Assembly: GCA_025782575.1 (NCBI GenBank)
Contig: JALGYY010000028.1
Span: 62,001-126,000, forward strand
Length of the DNA stretch: 64,000 nucleotides
Direction: 5' to 3'
Origin: a bacterium
GTDB lineage: Bacteria > Orphanbacterota > Orphanbacteria > Orphanbacterales > Orphanbacteraceae
Of this stretch, positions 26,478-34,648 are shown piece after piece. Within the stretch, counting starts at the first letter, position 1. Each line of letters opens with the position of its first letter. The notes beneath the pieces are model-generated. The model was not told where the DNA came from, ran no database searches, and worked only from the letters and a program-made list of their open reading frames with translations. A program made the translations under genes and the position numbers.

Positions 26478-26508
26478 GATGAGGTGGCAGGAGGGAGAGC
26501 AGGGTAAG

Positions 26509-29415
26509 CTAGCGAACGAGGATGATCTTTGTAGTTTCTTCGGATACGGGGGTTTCGAGGCGCAGGAAGTAGATGCCCTGGGCCGTTTCGTTACTTACCA
26601 GGGCGCGGAAATCGATCGGAATACGGCGAACGCCGGGGGCGAGTCGGATGTCGAGCAAAGTGCTCACTTCGCGGCCGGCCACATCATAGAGGCGAATTGT
26701 GGCTCTACCCTGAGCGGGCATGGAGAAACCGACTATCGCCTCCGCACCGTTCATAGGAACGGGATTCGGCCAGACGGCCAGCCGGGGCCGGCCCGATCCC
26801 CACGGATCGGAATTGGTCGAGCCGCCCGAATTCGACTTTCCCGGGGTGGGCTCGCTCGAGGTCACCCAGGATTCGCCGCCGTCCGCCCCTCGGCCGAACG
26901 AAAAATCCTCATCCACGAGCCCGTACTCATATTGATCAATCACCATGCTGCCGAATGCAGCCGGTGACCGAAGGACAAGAACTCCGCCATCCTGATCGAG
27001 CCGGAAATCGGCGTGGAGATCACCCTCGTCGGGCTCTCCGTCACACCAGATCACAAGGTAGCCCCCTGGTTCGATCAGAAGTGAGGGAAAGAGAAAGAGG
27101 TCGTTCACGTCGGGGTCGACGCTGAACGCATATCCCCCGAGATCGATAGATTTCGATGAACCGTTGAAAATCTCGACCCAACTCTCCGCTTCCCCCCGGT
27201 CGTCGGTCACCACACCGCTGTTCCGGGGCATGAACTCGTTCAGGAAGAGCGCGGGTGGTTGATAGTCCACCACGTACACCAGTGGCAAATCGGCACCCAT
27301 TGAAGGCTCAAAAGAGGTCGCGCCGCTGTCATCGGTCGCTTCAAAATAATAGGCGATCCGCGTTCCCTCCGGCGCCCCGGCCAGCTCGGCGCGGAACAAG
27401 CGACCATTCGAAAGGGCACCCCCTGTTTCTGTCACTTCATCAAGCAAAGTCGCTTCGAAGCCGTTTCCCCGGTCTACATGGAGTTTGACGCCGGCCAGAA
27501 TACCGTCGAGCTCGATAACTCTGGCCGAAATCGTAACGGGTGTGTCGTCGGTGGGAAGGAGCGGATCGAGCGAGATATCGATGATCTGGGGCGGGAGGTT
27601 CCCTGCGTACGAGTTGGCCTCACCGGGTGTCGGTTCCGCAGAGTAGACACGAGGATAGATGTCGTCTTCACGCCTGATATAAGAGACGTCGGGGCCGATC
27701 GCAGGAAACTCAACATAGTCGATCAACACGTTTCGATGATTATCAGTGTGCCAGATACCGATCCGCCCACCGGTCTCGTCAAGATCGACATCCGCGTGCA
27801 GACGGCCTTCATCGGTTTCGCCGTCACACCAGATTCGAAGATACTCCCGCGCTTCGATCACCGTACCGTCAGGGATACGCCACTTTTTGGGGGCGTTCGG
27901 GTTGTCACTCAGGTACATCCCTCCGAGAGGAACACGTGCCGGCCAATCGTTGAACAGCTCGATCCAGTCGTCCCGGTCCCCCTCTTCATCTCGATCGCCG
28001 TGGCGGTTATGGGCGACAATTTCGCTGATGGACAGGCTGCTCAGGATCTCCTGCGTCGCGACGTTCGTGAGAATGTGGTTGGTCCGAATCGTATGGAACG
28101 GCTTGATGCCGTAATCCCATGGCCCGCGAGCGTCACCAAACGAAGTCGGGGAGTCGAACGACATCATGAACGCCGACCAGTCCCACCCCCAATCCATGTG
28201 ATTGTCCGAAAATGACCCGAGAAAGATATAGGGCTGGAGCATCGCTTGCAGCTGGTCGATGCGATCCTCGTTCAGGCTGAGGCGGAGCGGCCCTTCGGCT
28301 ACATCCCGCACGTAACTCTTCAAAAGGCTTGTCCAGTCGGGGATGGCGAGAATGCGCCGGATCAGTGGGGGAAGATCCAGAAAAAGCGAGCCGAAACCAC
28401 CCGAGCCCCAGTTGTTCACATTCCTCCTCGCCCAATCGGTGCCGAAGAAATCGACACCGTAAGTGTTGTCCAGGTCCCACGGTACGTATTCAAATCGATT
28501 CGTCTCTTCGTTCATATAGAGGTAATAGTTATTGGCGCCGTACCAGTAATTGTCCCAGTTCCCGATGGCGACATCGACCGCCATGGCACGCAAGAAATCA
28601 TCGAGATGGAACCACTGGTTCAACTCTGATGCGAATGTCTCGTTGTCGCTGAAATTGATAAAGTTGATGAATGCGGCCAGGTCTTCATAGTCCGAATCTT
28701 CGTCGAAACGTTTTTCGTCGTAGGTCTGCCGGTCGGCCAGGTTGCTGTAGGCGGCCCCGTCACCCGGCGCAACCCAGCGAAGGTCGGACCGTGAACCGCG
28801 GTAGCGGCATTTGTAGAGTGTGCCGTTCTTGTTGCCGAAACGGGACTCCGCGAACTCCTCGTCCACCTGCTCGATGTTGATGTAGATTCCCTCTACGAAC
28901 CGGCCGTCATTGATGGTGAGATGAACATGATGTGCCCGTGGCGCAGGCACGCCCATCTTGCGGTGCATCTCGAAACCGAGTTCCGTTCGGATCGCGGAGG
29001 GGTCATTCCGCTCTCCATTCATATTGAACCGTTCGAGTCCGTGGAATTGCCCCCCCTCGACAAACTCGTTGAAGCTCAATTTCCAGGATTTCTTGATGCC
29101 TGCTCGGGAGGTGTTCCCACGAACGCGTATTCCGATATCGGAAACGGTTTCGTCTATCAGCGAGTTCCGGAATCGTACGGTGCACCGCTTATAGTCATTC
29201 AACCATGGCTGATTCAGTAGATCGGCGAAGTCGGTGGAGTCGAGGGTCACCTCGATGAAGAGGAGTTCGTCGTCGAGGAAGATGTGTTTCCGTGAATCCT
29301 CGTAGTCGGCATCGCCCCCAGGCGCGGGGGTCACCGCATGAGACGGCGTCGCCGGCAGAAACCCGAGTAACGCAGACAGCAGGAGAGCGGGGTGTACGAG
29401 TCGCGGAATGGTCAT
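26509..29415 (-). CDS. Large secreted CotH-kinase protein with lamin-tail domains and FlgD/T9SS-like C-terminus
   Basis: 968 residues. Signal peptide about 1-27. Residues of about 45-440 are a CotH domain: MNGERNDPSAIRTELGFEMH, VEGIYINIEQVDEEF, NGTLYKCRYRG and the probable catalytic segment FEYVPWDLDNTYGVDFF. Two lamin-tail domains follow (SLSISEIVAHNR...DWIELFN and LFLNEFMPRNSG...SWVEIFNGS), with an Ig-like segment between them. The last 85 or so residues (RLAVWPNPVPMNG, ATIRLYDVAGREVSTLLD, GIYFLRLETP) match FlgD-Ig / type IX sorting-like domains, suggesting cell-surface attachment. CotH is a protein kinase in Bacillus spore coats; elsewhere targets are unknown. Confidence 0.88.
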   Translation of the reverse strand: MTIPRLVHPALLLSALLGFLPATPSHAVTPAPGGDADYEDSRKHIFLDDELLFIEVTLDSTDFADLLNQPWLNDYKRCTVRFRNSLIDETVSDIGIRVRGNTSRAGIKKSWKLSFNEFVEGGQFHGLERFNMNGERNDPSAIRTELGFEMHRKMGVPAPRAHHVHLTINDGRFVEGIYINIEQVDEEFAESRFGNKNGTLYKCRYRGSRSDLRWVAPGDGAAYSNLADRQTYDEKRFDEDSDYEDLAAFINFINFSDNETFASELNQWFHLDDFLRAMAVDVAIGNWDNYWYGANNYYLYMNEETNRFEYVPWDLDNTYGVDFFGTDWARRNVNNWGSGGFGSLFLDLPPLIRRILAIPDWTSLLKSYVRDVAEGPLRLSLNEDRIDQLQAMLQPYIFLGSFSDNHMDWGWDWSAFMMSFDSPTSFGDARGPWDYGIKPFHTIRTNHILTNVATQEILSSLSISEIVAHNRHGDRDEEGDRDDWIELFNDWPARVPLGGMYLSDNPNAPKKWRIPDGTVIEAREYLRIWCDGETDEGRLHADVDLDETGGRIGIWHTDNHRNVLIDYVEFPAIGPDVSYIRREDDIYPRVYSAEPTPGEANSYAGNLPPQIIDISLDPLLPTDDTPVTISARVIELDGILAGVKLHVDRGNGFEATLLDEVTETGGALSNGRLFRAELAGAPEGTRIAYYFEATDDSGATSFEPSMGADLPLVYVVDYQPPALFLNEFMPRNSGVVTDDRGEAESWVEIFNGSSKSIDLGGYAFSVDPDVNDLFLFPSLLIEPGGYLVIWCDGEPDEGDLHADFRLDQDGGVLVLRSPAAFGSMVIDQYEYGLVDEDFSFGRGADGGESWVTSSEPTPGKSNSGGSTNSDPWGSGRPRLAVWPNPVPMNGAEAIVGFSMPAQGRATIRLYDVAGREVSTLLDIRLAPGVRRIPIDFRALVSNETAQGIYFLRLETPVSEETTKIILVR

Positions 29416-29494
29416 TGTCTCCAGGGGCGAGGGGACAGACGGGTTGGAGTTTGACTCTCAATACGAGCCAGTATCCCCCATTATCGACCGGGCC

Positions 29495-29968
29495 TCAAGG
29501 GGTCTCTCGCCGCTCCTTCTCGAGTTCATCGATTCTTCTCGCCTGCCGGAGAATGAGCGTCGCCAGACTTCGGATGATTTCGATGGCGAATTCTGTGTGT
29601 TCCGAAATCGCGTCGAGAAAATCCCGTCTCGACAGGACAATTCCGTGAGTCGGTTCTCTGACCTCGATAATGTGGTCATCAGGTTCATCGATACCCATGA
29701 GGGCCATGAGGCCGGTCGCCATTCCCTTGCGGGCTTCTCTCACAATAGAATTCTCCCGGCGGTGTTCGATCAGACCGTCGACCACCAGGATAAAACTATC
29801 GGCATAGTCCGCGTCCCGATTCAGTATCTCACCCGGTTCGAATTGTACCTCGGTTGTTTTGGAGGCGATGAGGGCCACTTCATCGGTCGGTGTATTGCGG
29901 AGAAAGTCGGTCGCCATGAGTTGAACGGCCCGCTCCATGATGCTCATCGTCTGAATGACTTTTGCCAT
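29495..29968 (-). CDS. Stand-alone cyclic-nucleotide-binding-like domain protein
   Basis: 157 residues from ATG 29968 after GAGGT. The beta-roll is recognisable (VQFEPGEILNRDADYADSFILVVDGLIEHRR, IIEVREPTHGIVLSRRDFLDAISEHTEFAIEIIRSLA, in parts). The phosphate-binding cassette of true cNMP binders (FGExxLxxxxxRxA) is replaced by GLMALMGIDEPDD, so cAMP binding is doubtful. It lies seven bases after the NTT-HEAT transporter gene. In some bacteria cNMP-like and HEAT modules are fused to NTT transporters, so this is probably a partner subunit. Confidence 0.82.
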   Translation of the reverse strand: MAKVIQTMSIMERAVQLMATDFLRNTPTDEVALIASKTTEVQFEPGEILNRDADYADSFILVVDGLIEHRRENSIVREARKGMATGLMALMGIDEPDDHIIEVREPTHGIVLSRRDFLDAISEHTEFAIEIIRSLATLILRQARRIDELEKERRETP

Positions 29969-29975
29969 GATTACC

Positions 29976-32546
29976 TCAGGCGGCGTCGAGCTGCCGCAAC
30001 GCCCAGCCGGCTGTATCCCGAACGAGAAGATCTTTCGAGCGCATGGCTCCATAGACCTGATCAAGGTGCAGATCGAGCTTTAACGAACCGACCGTGTAGA
30101 GCGCCACAGTGTTGAGCCAGGTCTCGCGGCTCTCCAGCAGTTCCATGATTGTACCGTAAGACGAAGGTGACCCGCGATCAAGTGCATCCGAAGCGAGGCG
30201 CACCTGGTCATCCGGCGATCGCGCTTCCAGCACGGGGATCAGTCTTCGCCTGTGAGTCGGCTCGAGGATTGAATCGAGATATTCCAGGGCGTTCGCTCGG
30301 AGCCTCGCATTGGATCCCAGGTAGCCGCGGTGAGCGAGCAGGGTCTCCTCTGTCGGGTAGACGAGGGCGAGCCTCCTGAAGATTCGCTCGAGGGATTGCT
30401 CCATCCTCTCCTGAAGGACTCGAACGAGAAGACCGCGCACACATTCGTGTTCAAGCGCACGCACCGAGCGAACCTGCACGATACGGGTGAGGTATCTGAT
30501 GATCTCCTGATCGAGGCGTGCGCGCACATCTTCCATCGGGAGATTGACGGATGGGTCTTTCAGGCGAATCTGATTCAGCGCTTCCAGGACGTGATTAACG
30601 ATCAGGCGGTCGATGGAGAGATGGCCCGCTCGAAACAGCGAAAGCGCCGCCTCCTGCGTCCCGATAACGGCGAGAACGCGAGTAATGCCGATTCGACCAC
30701 CGATAGATACTTCGGGATCGAGCAGGTAATCACCGAGTGTGCCGACGATTCGGTTGCCGTATCGTGTGAGTGCCTGCCTCGCGTCTTTCCTGTCGACCGG
30801 ACTGCCGAGCTTCTTGACGAACGTCGGAACAAACTCCCGATCTCCGAGAATGGAGGCGCTCCGGAACGCGGCGACACGAACGTCCTTTTCGGGATCCTCG
30901 AGGAGTTCAGGAAGCCGGCTGCGGGGGATGTCAGATCCGTATTTGCGGGCCGCCGCGGCGGCGACAGCTACACGATCTGCGGCAGATTCAGCCAGCGAAA
31001 TTTCAGCGGTAGCCTCTCCGTCCATCGGACCCCGGTCGACAAGTGTTTCCCATTCGAGATCGTCGACGCTATCGCCCCGTGAGATCAGAAGTGAGAGCGC
31101 CTTGGCGCGCACACGGGGCGAACGATGACTCAACAGTTCCTTCCGTCTGGATCGAACCGTTTCGAAGTCACTCGATCCGAGTGCCTCGAGGGCGAGAAGA
31201 ATGCGCGACTCATCTTCGCTTTCCAGAAATTGAATCCAGTCTTCCCGTTGTTCAGTCAGGGGGAGCGATCCCTCTCTCGTTCTGGCGAGCGCGATCGCCC
31301 TTCGAAGGGGGCGGGAAGTCTGGGCCCGATAGGCGCGGCTCACGACGAACTCGAGCATCATCCAGGCGCTCGCGAGGATAAGAACCAGAAACGAAATCTG
31401 CCGAATCGTTCCTTCGGCGACGGCGTTCAGACCGAGGACCAGAAGCCCGGCGCCCGCGTCCGCCGATCGACTGACAGCCACTTCAATCAAGCGTTTCGCC
31501 GGTCGCCTGATCTGATCGGGCAGGGGAAAATAGAGGAATTCCCATGACGTGCGGGCAAGGGAGACGCGGAGCGTGGCGTCATAGAGTCGCGTGGAGAGGA
31601 CGACCCGAAACAGGATCAAGAGGGGGGCCATCACGGTGACGGCGGCGCCGAGGATGATCCCGCCGGGCAATAGCATCGATGCGGATCGAGGGCCGACACG
31701 GGAAAGAATGAACCCTGCGAGACCGAGCTGTGCAATCAGGGCGACCACATTTTGTGCGCCGTAGAAGAGCCCGAGGACACGTGTGATCGCGCCCCCTTCC
31801 ACAAACTTCTGCTGAAGGAAATATTTGAACTCGTAGTCGAGAACGGCCGATGTGATGCCGGCCACAAGAAAGAGCATCGCCAATAACCGAACGTACGGCT
31901 CGGAGAGGGCTGATCGCAGGCCGAGTCCGGTGTCCGCTCTGGCGCTCTTCAATACGGGAGCGGTTTCGTCGGCACGCACACCACTCTTCATGGCAACCCA
32001 CGCAGCGACGACATGGAGGGCGGCCGCCATTACCAGAATCCAGTGTGTGGCGATCAGGTCGCCTATCATGGTCGCTGTGCCACCGCCGAAGAGCCCTCCC
32101 ATGATCCCGGCCGCGCCGATCAATCCGAAAAGGCGTTTGGCCTGTCTCGAGTTCACCCTGTCACTCGTGAGAATCCAGAACTGGGATACGAGGATCAGGC
32201 CATAGGCGCCGCTCCAGAGATAGAAGATGACCGCCGCAATCCGAGGTGCCTGAGCGAACCAGAACGAGAAAACGAGAAGGGAGGCGCTGGTCCAAATCAG
32301 TCCGCGTGCGAGTGTGATGTGGGACGCCCGGCGTGCCGACAGCCGGCCGAAAGCCCACACGGCGAAGCCGGTCCAGATGGCGACCATGACGTAGACATAA
32401 GGAAGCATCTGTACGGGAAGCTCGCCGAGGAAGAGGCCGTCCCGGGCGATCCGTGCCAGAGTGAACGAGGCGATTACAAGAAAGTGGAGTACCGCCAGTG
32501 AGACGACGAGGGGGACTTCACTCTTCTGAATATTGAACCAACGCAT
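29976..32546 (-). CDS. NTT-family nucleotide transporter-like protein fused to HEAT repeats
   Basis: 856 residues. Residues 1 to about 430 carry some 11-12 membrane helices with the NTT/ATP-ADP-translocase layout (SQFWILTSDRVNSRQAKRLFGLIGAAGIMGGLFGG, RTSWEFLYFPLPDQIRRPAKRLIEVAVSRSADAGAG, in parts). Residues of about 440-856 are HEAT-like repeats (DFETVRSRRKELLSHRSPRVRAKALSLL, PRSRLPELLEDPEKDVRVAAFRSA). NTT proteins exchange nucleotides. HEAT-fused forms occur in free-living bacteria, where the substrate is unproven. It forms an operon with VOC (seven bases before) and the cNMP-like gene (seven bases after). Confidence 0.85.
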   Translation of the reverse strand: MRWFNIQKSEVPLVVSLAVLHFLVIASFTLARIARDGLFLGELPVQMLPYVYVMVAIWTGFAVWAFGRLSARRASHITLARGLIWTSASLLVFSFWFAQAPRIAAVIFYLWSGAYGLILVSQFWILTSDRVNSRQAKRLFGLIGAAGIMGGLFGGGTATMIGDLIATHWILVMAAALHVVAAWVAMKSGVRADETAPVLKSARADTGLGLRSALSEPYVRLLAMLFLVAGITSAVLDYEFKYFLQQKFVEGGAITRVLGLFYGAQNVVALIAQLGLAGFILSRVGPRSASMLLPGGIILGAAVTVMAPLLILFRVVLSTRLYDATLRVSLARTSWEFLYFPLPDQIRRPAKRLIEVAVSRSADAGAGLLVLGLNAVAEGTIRQISFLVLILASAWMMLEFVVSRAYRAQTSRPLRRAIALARTREGSLPLTEQREDWIQFLESEDESRILLALEALGSSDFETVRSRRKELLSHRSPRVRAKALSLLISRGDSVDDLEWETLVDRGPMDGEATAEISLAESAADRVAVAAAAARKYGSDIPRSRLPELLEDPEKDVRVAAFRSASILGDREFVPTFVKKLGSPVDRKDARQALTRYGNRIVGTLGDYLLDPEVSIGGRIGITRVLAVIGTQEAALSLFRAGHLSIDRLIVNHVLEALNQIRLKDPSVNLPMEDVRARLDQEIIRYLTRIVQVRSVRALEHECVRGLLVRVLQERMEQSLERIFRRLALVYPTEETLLAHRGYLGSNARLRANALEYLDSILEPTHRRRLIPVLEARSPDDQVRLASDALDRGSPSSYGTIMELLESRETWLNTVALYTVGSLKLDLHLDQVYGAMRSKDLLVRDTAGWALRQLDAA

Positions 32547-32553
32547 ATGACCG

Positions 32554-32988
32554 TCAACTTTCAGACATATGGGGAGGCGGATCCCGGTCGTCGGGAAGGT
32601 CCCACGTGGCCGGTGTTACGAACTCGAGAGAATTGCCGGAGGGATCGCGAAAGTAAATCGATCTGCCGCCGCCCGGCCAATCGACATCACGTTCGATCGC
32701 GATTCCTTCGCCGATGAGCTTGTCGCGCCACTGGTCGATCGTACGGTCGGTCGCGCCGAAAGCCACATGGCCCGGTCCGTCGGCGCCGTGGCCCGGGACG
32801 TTGTCGCTTCCCCGGCGGACACCGTCGACCGAAAACAGCAGTAACATCGATTCGCCGCAGCGCATGAACACGTGTCGCCCTTTCTGGCGGGAGTGCAGGT
32901 CAAGCCCGAGCACACGGGAGTAAAAATCGGCGGCCTCATCGAGGTCGTCGACATAAAGGCAGGTTTCCAGAACACGATCAGCTTTCAT
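32554..32988 (-). CDS. VOC (glyoxalase-like) family protein
   Basis: 144 residues from ATG 32988, AGGA upstream. Full VOC pattern: VLETCLYVDDLDEAADFYSRVLGLDLHSR, HVFMRCGESMLLLF, GHVAFGATDRTIDQWRDKL and IYFRDPSGNSLEFVTP, with possible metal ligands His (GHVAF) and Glu (SLEF). Family members include glyoxalase I, dioxygenases and resistance proteins. First gene of the operon with the NTT-HEAT transporter; the substrate is unknown. Confidence 0.9.
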   Translation of the reverse strand: MKADRVLETCLYVDDLDEAADFYSRVLGLDLHSRQKGRHVFMRCGESMLLLFSVDGVRRGSDNVPGHGADGPGHVAFGATDRTIDQWRDKLIGEGIAIERDVDWPGGGRSIYFRDPSGNSLEFVTPATWDLPDDRDPPPHMSES

Positions 32989-33118
32989 GACATCCTGATC
33001 TTAATGGCGAACAGTCCGGAAATCCCGGACAAAAAGTGCCTGACCCCTTACGCGCGACCGGGACAGGCTGTCAAGTTTTCATGGGACCGCCCGGGGAATC
33101 CGCTATAAGTAAGGGATC

Positions 33119-34648
33119 ATGGGAAAGGGAATCTTACCTGGAAACAGCTCAAAGAGCATCGCTGCGGTCGATCTCGGCTCGAACAGCTTTCACATGGTGA
33201 TTGCCCGTTTTGATGGTCACGATCTTCATGTTCTTGACCGTCTTCGTGAGCCGGTCCGTCTGGCGGATCGTCTTGACCAGACCGGGCGGGTGGCGGAATC
33301 GGCACAGCAGCGTGCCCTCGAGTGCCTCGAACGGTTCGGCCAGAGGCTGATCGGAATTCCCTCCGCTCAGGTGGGAGCAGTAGGTACCAATACATTCCGG
33401 CTCGCTCAAAACCTGGCCGGTTTCCGGGGGAAAGCGGAAAAGGCCCTCGGTCATCCTATCGAGGTCATTTCGGGGCACGAGGAAGCCAGGCTCATCTATC
33501 TCGGCGTCGCCCACACCCATTCCTATGACGCACACAATCGCCTCGTTGTCGATATCGGTGGGGGAAGTACGGAACTGATTATTGGAGAAGGATTCAACAT
33601 CGTTCGATCTCAGAGCAGGCCGATGGGGTGCGTGTCGTTCAGCAATCGCTATTTCCCGGGAGGGGTGTTCACCCCTAACGGGTTTCGCGAGGCGGAACTC
33701 GCCGCCGCACTCGAACTCCGGGCTCTGCGAAAGGAGTTTCGACAGATCGGGTGGGATGCAAGCGTCGGTGCGTCGGGCACGATTAATGGGATAGCGGAAA
33801 TCATCTCTCTCAATGGGGGGGACTCCGGCGGGATCAGACTCTCCTCTCTGAAAACACTTCGCCGCATGATCGTCGACAAAGGGCGCGTGGAGGATCTCGA
33901 CATCATAGGCCTCAAGGCCGACCGTCGTCCCGTAATCGCGGGAGGACTTGCCGTGCTTATTTCGGTGTTCAAGAGTCTCAAGCTTGATGAGATGACTGTG
34001 TCACCCGGCGCTCTTCGTGAAGGCCTGCTGTACGATCTCGTCGGCCGGATGGAGAAACGGGACGTCCGGGATCGTACGATCGCCAGGCTCTCCGATCAGT
34101 ACAGTGTGGATGAAGATCAGGCGAAACGGGTCGAAACCGGCGCGCTCCGTCTCCTCGATCAAGTGCGTGGTTCATGGGATCTGAATGAGGTGTGGCATGA
34201 TCAGTTGTTGCGTTGGTCCGCCCGGCTCCATGAAATCGGCCTCGCCGTATCTCATGCCGGCCACCACAAGCATGGAGAATATCTCGTTCAGAACTCTCAC
34301 ATGCCCGGTTTTTCCTCAGATGATCAGCGCATGATCGCCGCCCTCGTGCGCGCCCATAGACGAAAGATCCCCCGAACGATTTTTGAGGCGGAAGGAGTCA
34401 ATCGCCGCCGTACCGGTCTTCGTCTGATGGTGTTGCTCCGGTTGGCGGCGCTCTTTTACAGGAGTCGCGTGGAGGGGCGGTTTCCCGCCATCCGGATCAA
34501 GGCTGCGGGAGAAAGGATCACATTGGAATTCGGTCCGGGCTGGCTCGGCGAACATCCGCTGACAAGGGCGGATCTTGTGAGGGAGTCACAATTCCTCGAT
34601 GGGATCGGTTTCGATCTGGAAGTGGAAAGTGGAGAGCCGGCCGCCTAA
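33119..34648 (+). CDS. ppx: Exopolyphosphatase (Ppx/GppA family)
   Basis: 509 residues. The actin-like phosphate-1 motif is IAAVDLGSNSFHMVIARFDG and the second is LVVDIGGGSTELIIGEG. The C-terminal HD-like helical part includes LHEIGLAVSHAGHHKHGEYLVQNS, the pattern of long Ppx proteins. It releases orthophosphate from polyphosphate ends and may also hydrolyse pppGpp. It runs tail-to-tail with ppk1 with a four-base overlap, so synthesis and breakdown genes are physically paired. Confidence 0.93.
   Translation: MGKGILPGNSSKSIAAVDLGSNSFHMVIARFDGHDLHVLDRLREPVRLADRLDQTGRVAESAQQRALECLERFGQRLIGIPSAQVGAVGTNTFRLAQNLAGFRGKAEKALGHPIEVISGHEEARLIYLGVAHTHSYDAHNRLVVDIGGGSTELIIGEGFNIVRSQSRPMGCVSFSNRYFPGGVFTPNGFREAELAAALELRALRKEFRQIGWDASVGASGTINGIAEIISLNGGDSGGIRLSSLKTLRRMIVDKGRVEDLDIIGLKADRRPVIAGGLAVLISVFKSLKLDEMTVSPGALREGLLYDLVGRMEKRDVRDRTIARLSDQYSVDEDQAKRVETGALRLLDQVRGSWDLNEVWHDQLLRWSARLHEIGLAVSHAGHHKHGEYLVQNSHMPGFSSDDQRMIAALVRAHRRKIPRTIFEAEGVNRRRTGLRLMVLLRLAALFYRSRVEGRFPAIRIKAAGERITLEFGPGWLGEHPLTRADLVRESQFLDGIGFDLEVESGEPAA

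Noticed and set aside
25954-26967. A 337-codon plus-strand frame
   Set aside because: It is antisense to the MarR and CotH genes, which both have clear motifs.
29976-32546. NTT transporter as a sign of an intracellular parasite
   Set aside because: HEAT-fused NTT forms occur in free-living bacteria, and the gene content here is that of an independent respiring organism.
33011-33048. Small stem GTCCGG/CCGGAC followed by AAAAAGTGCCTGACCCC, which looks like half of another REP family
   Set aside because: No matching inverted arm was found nearby, so a mobile element cannot be supported.
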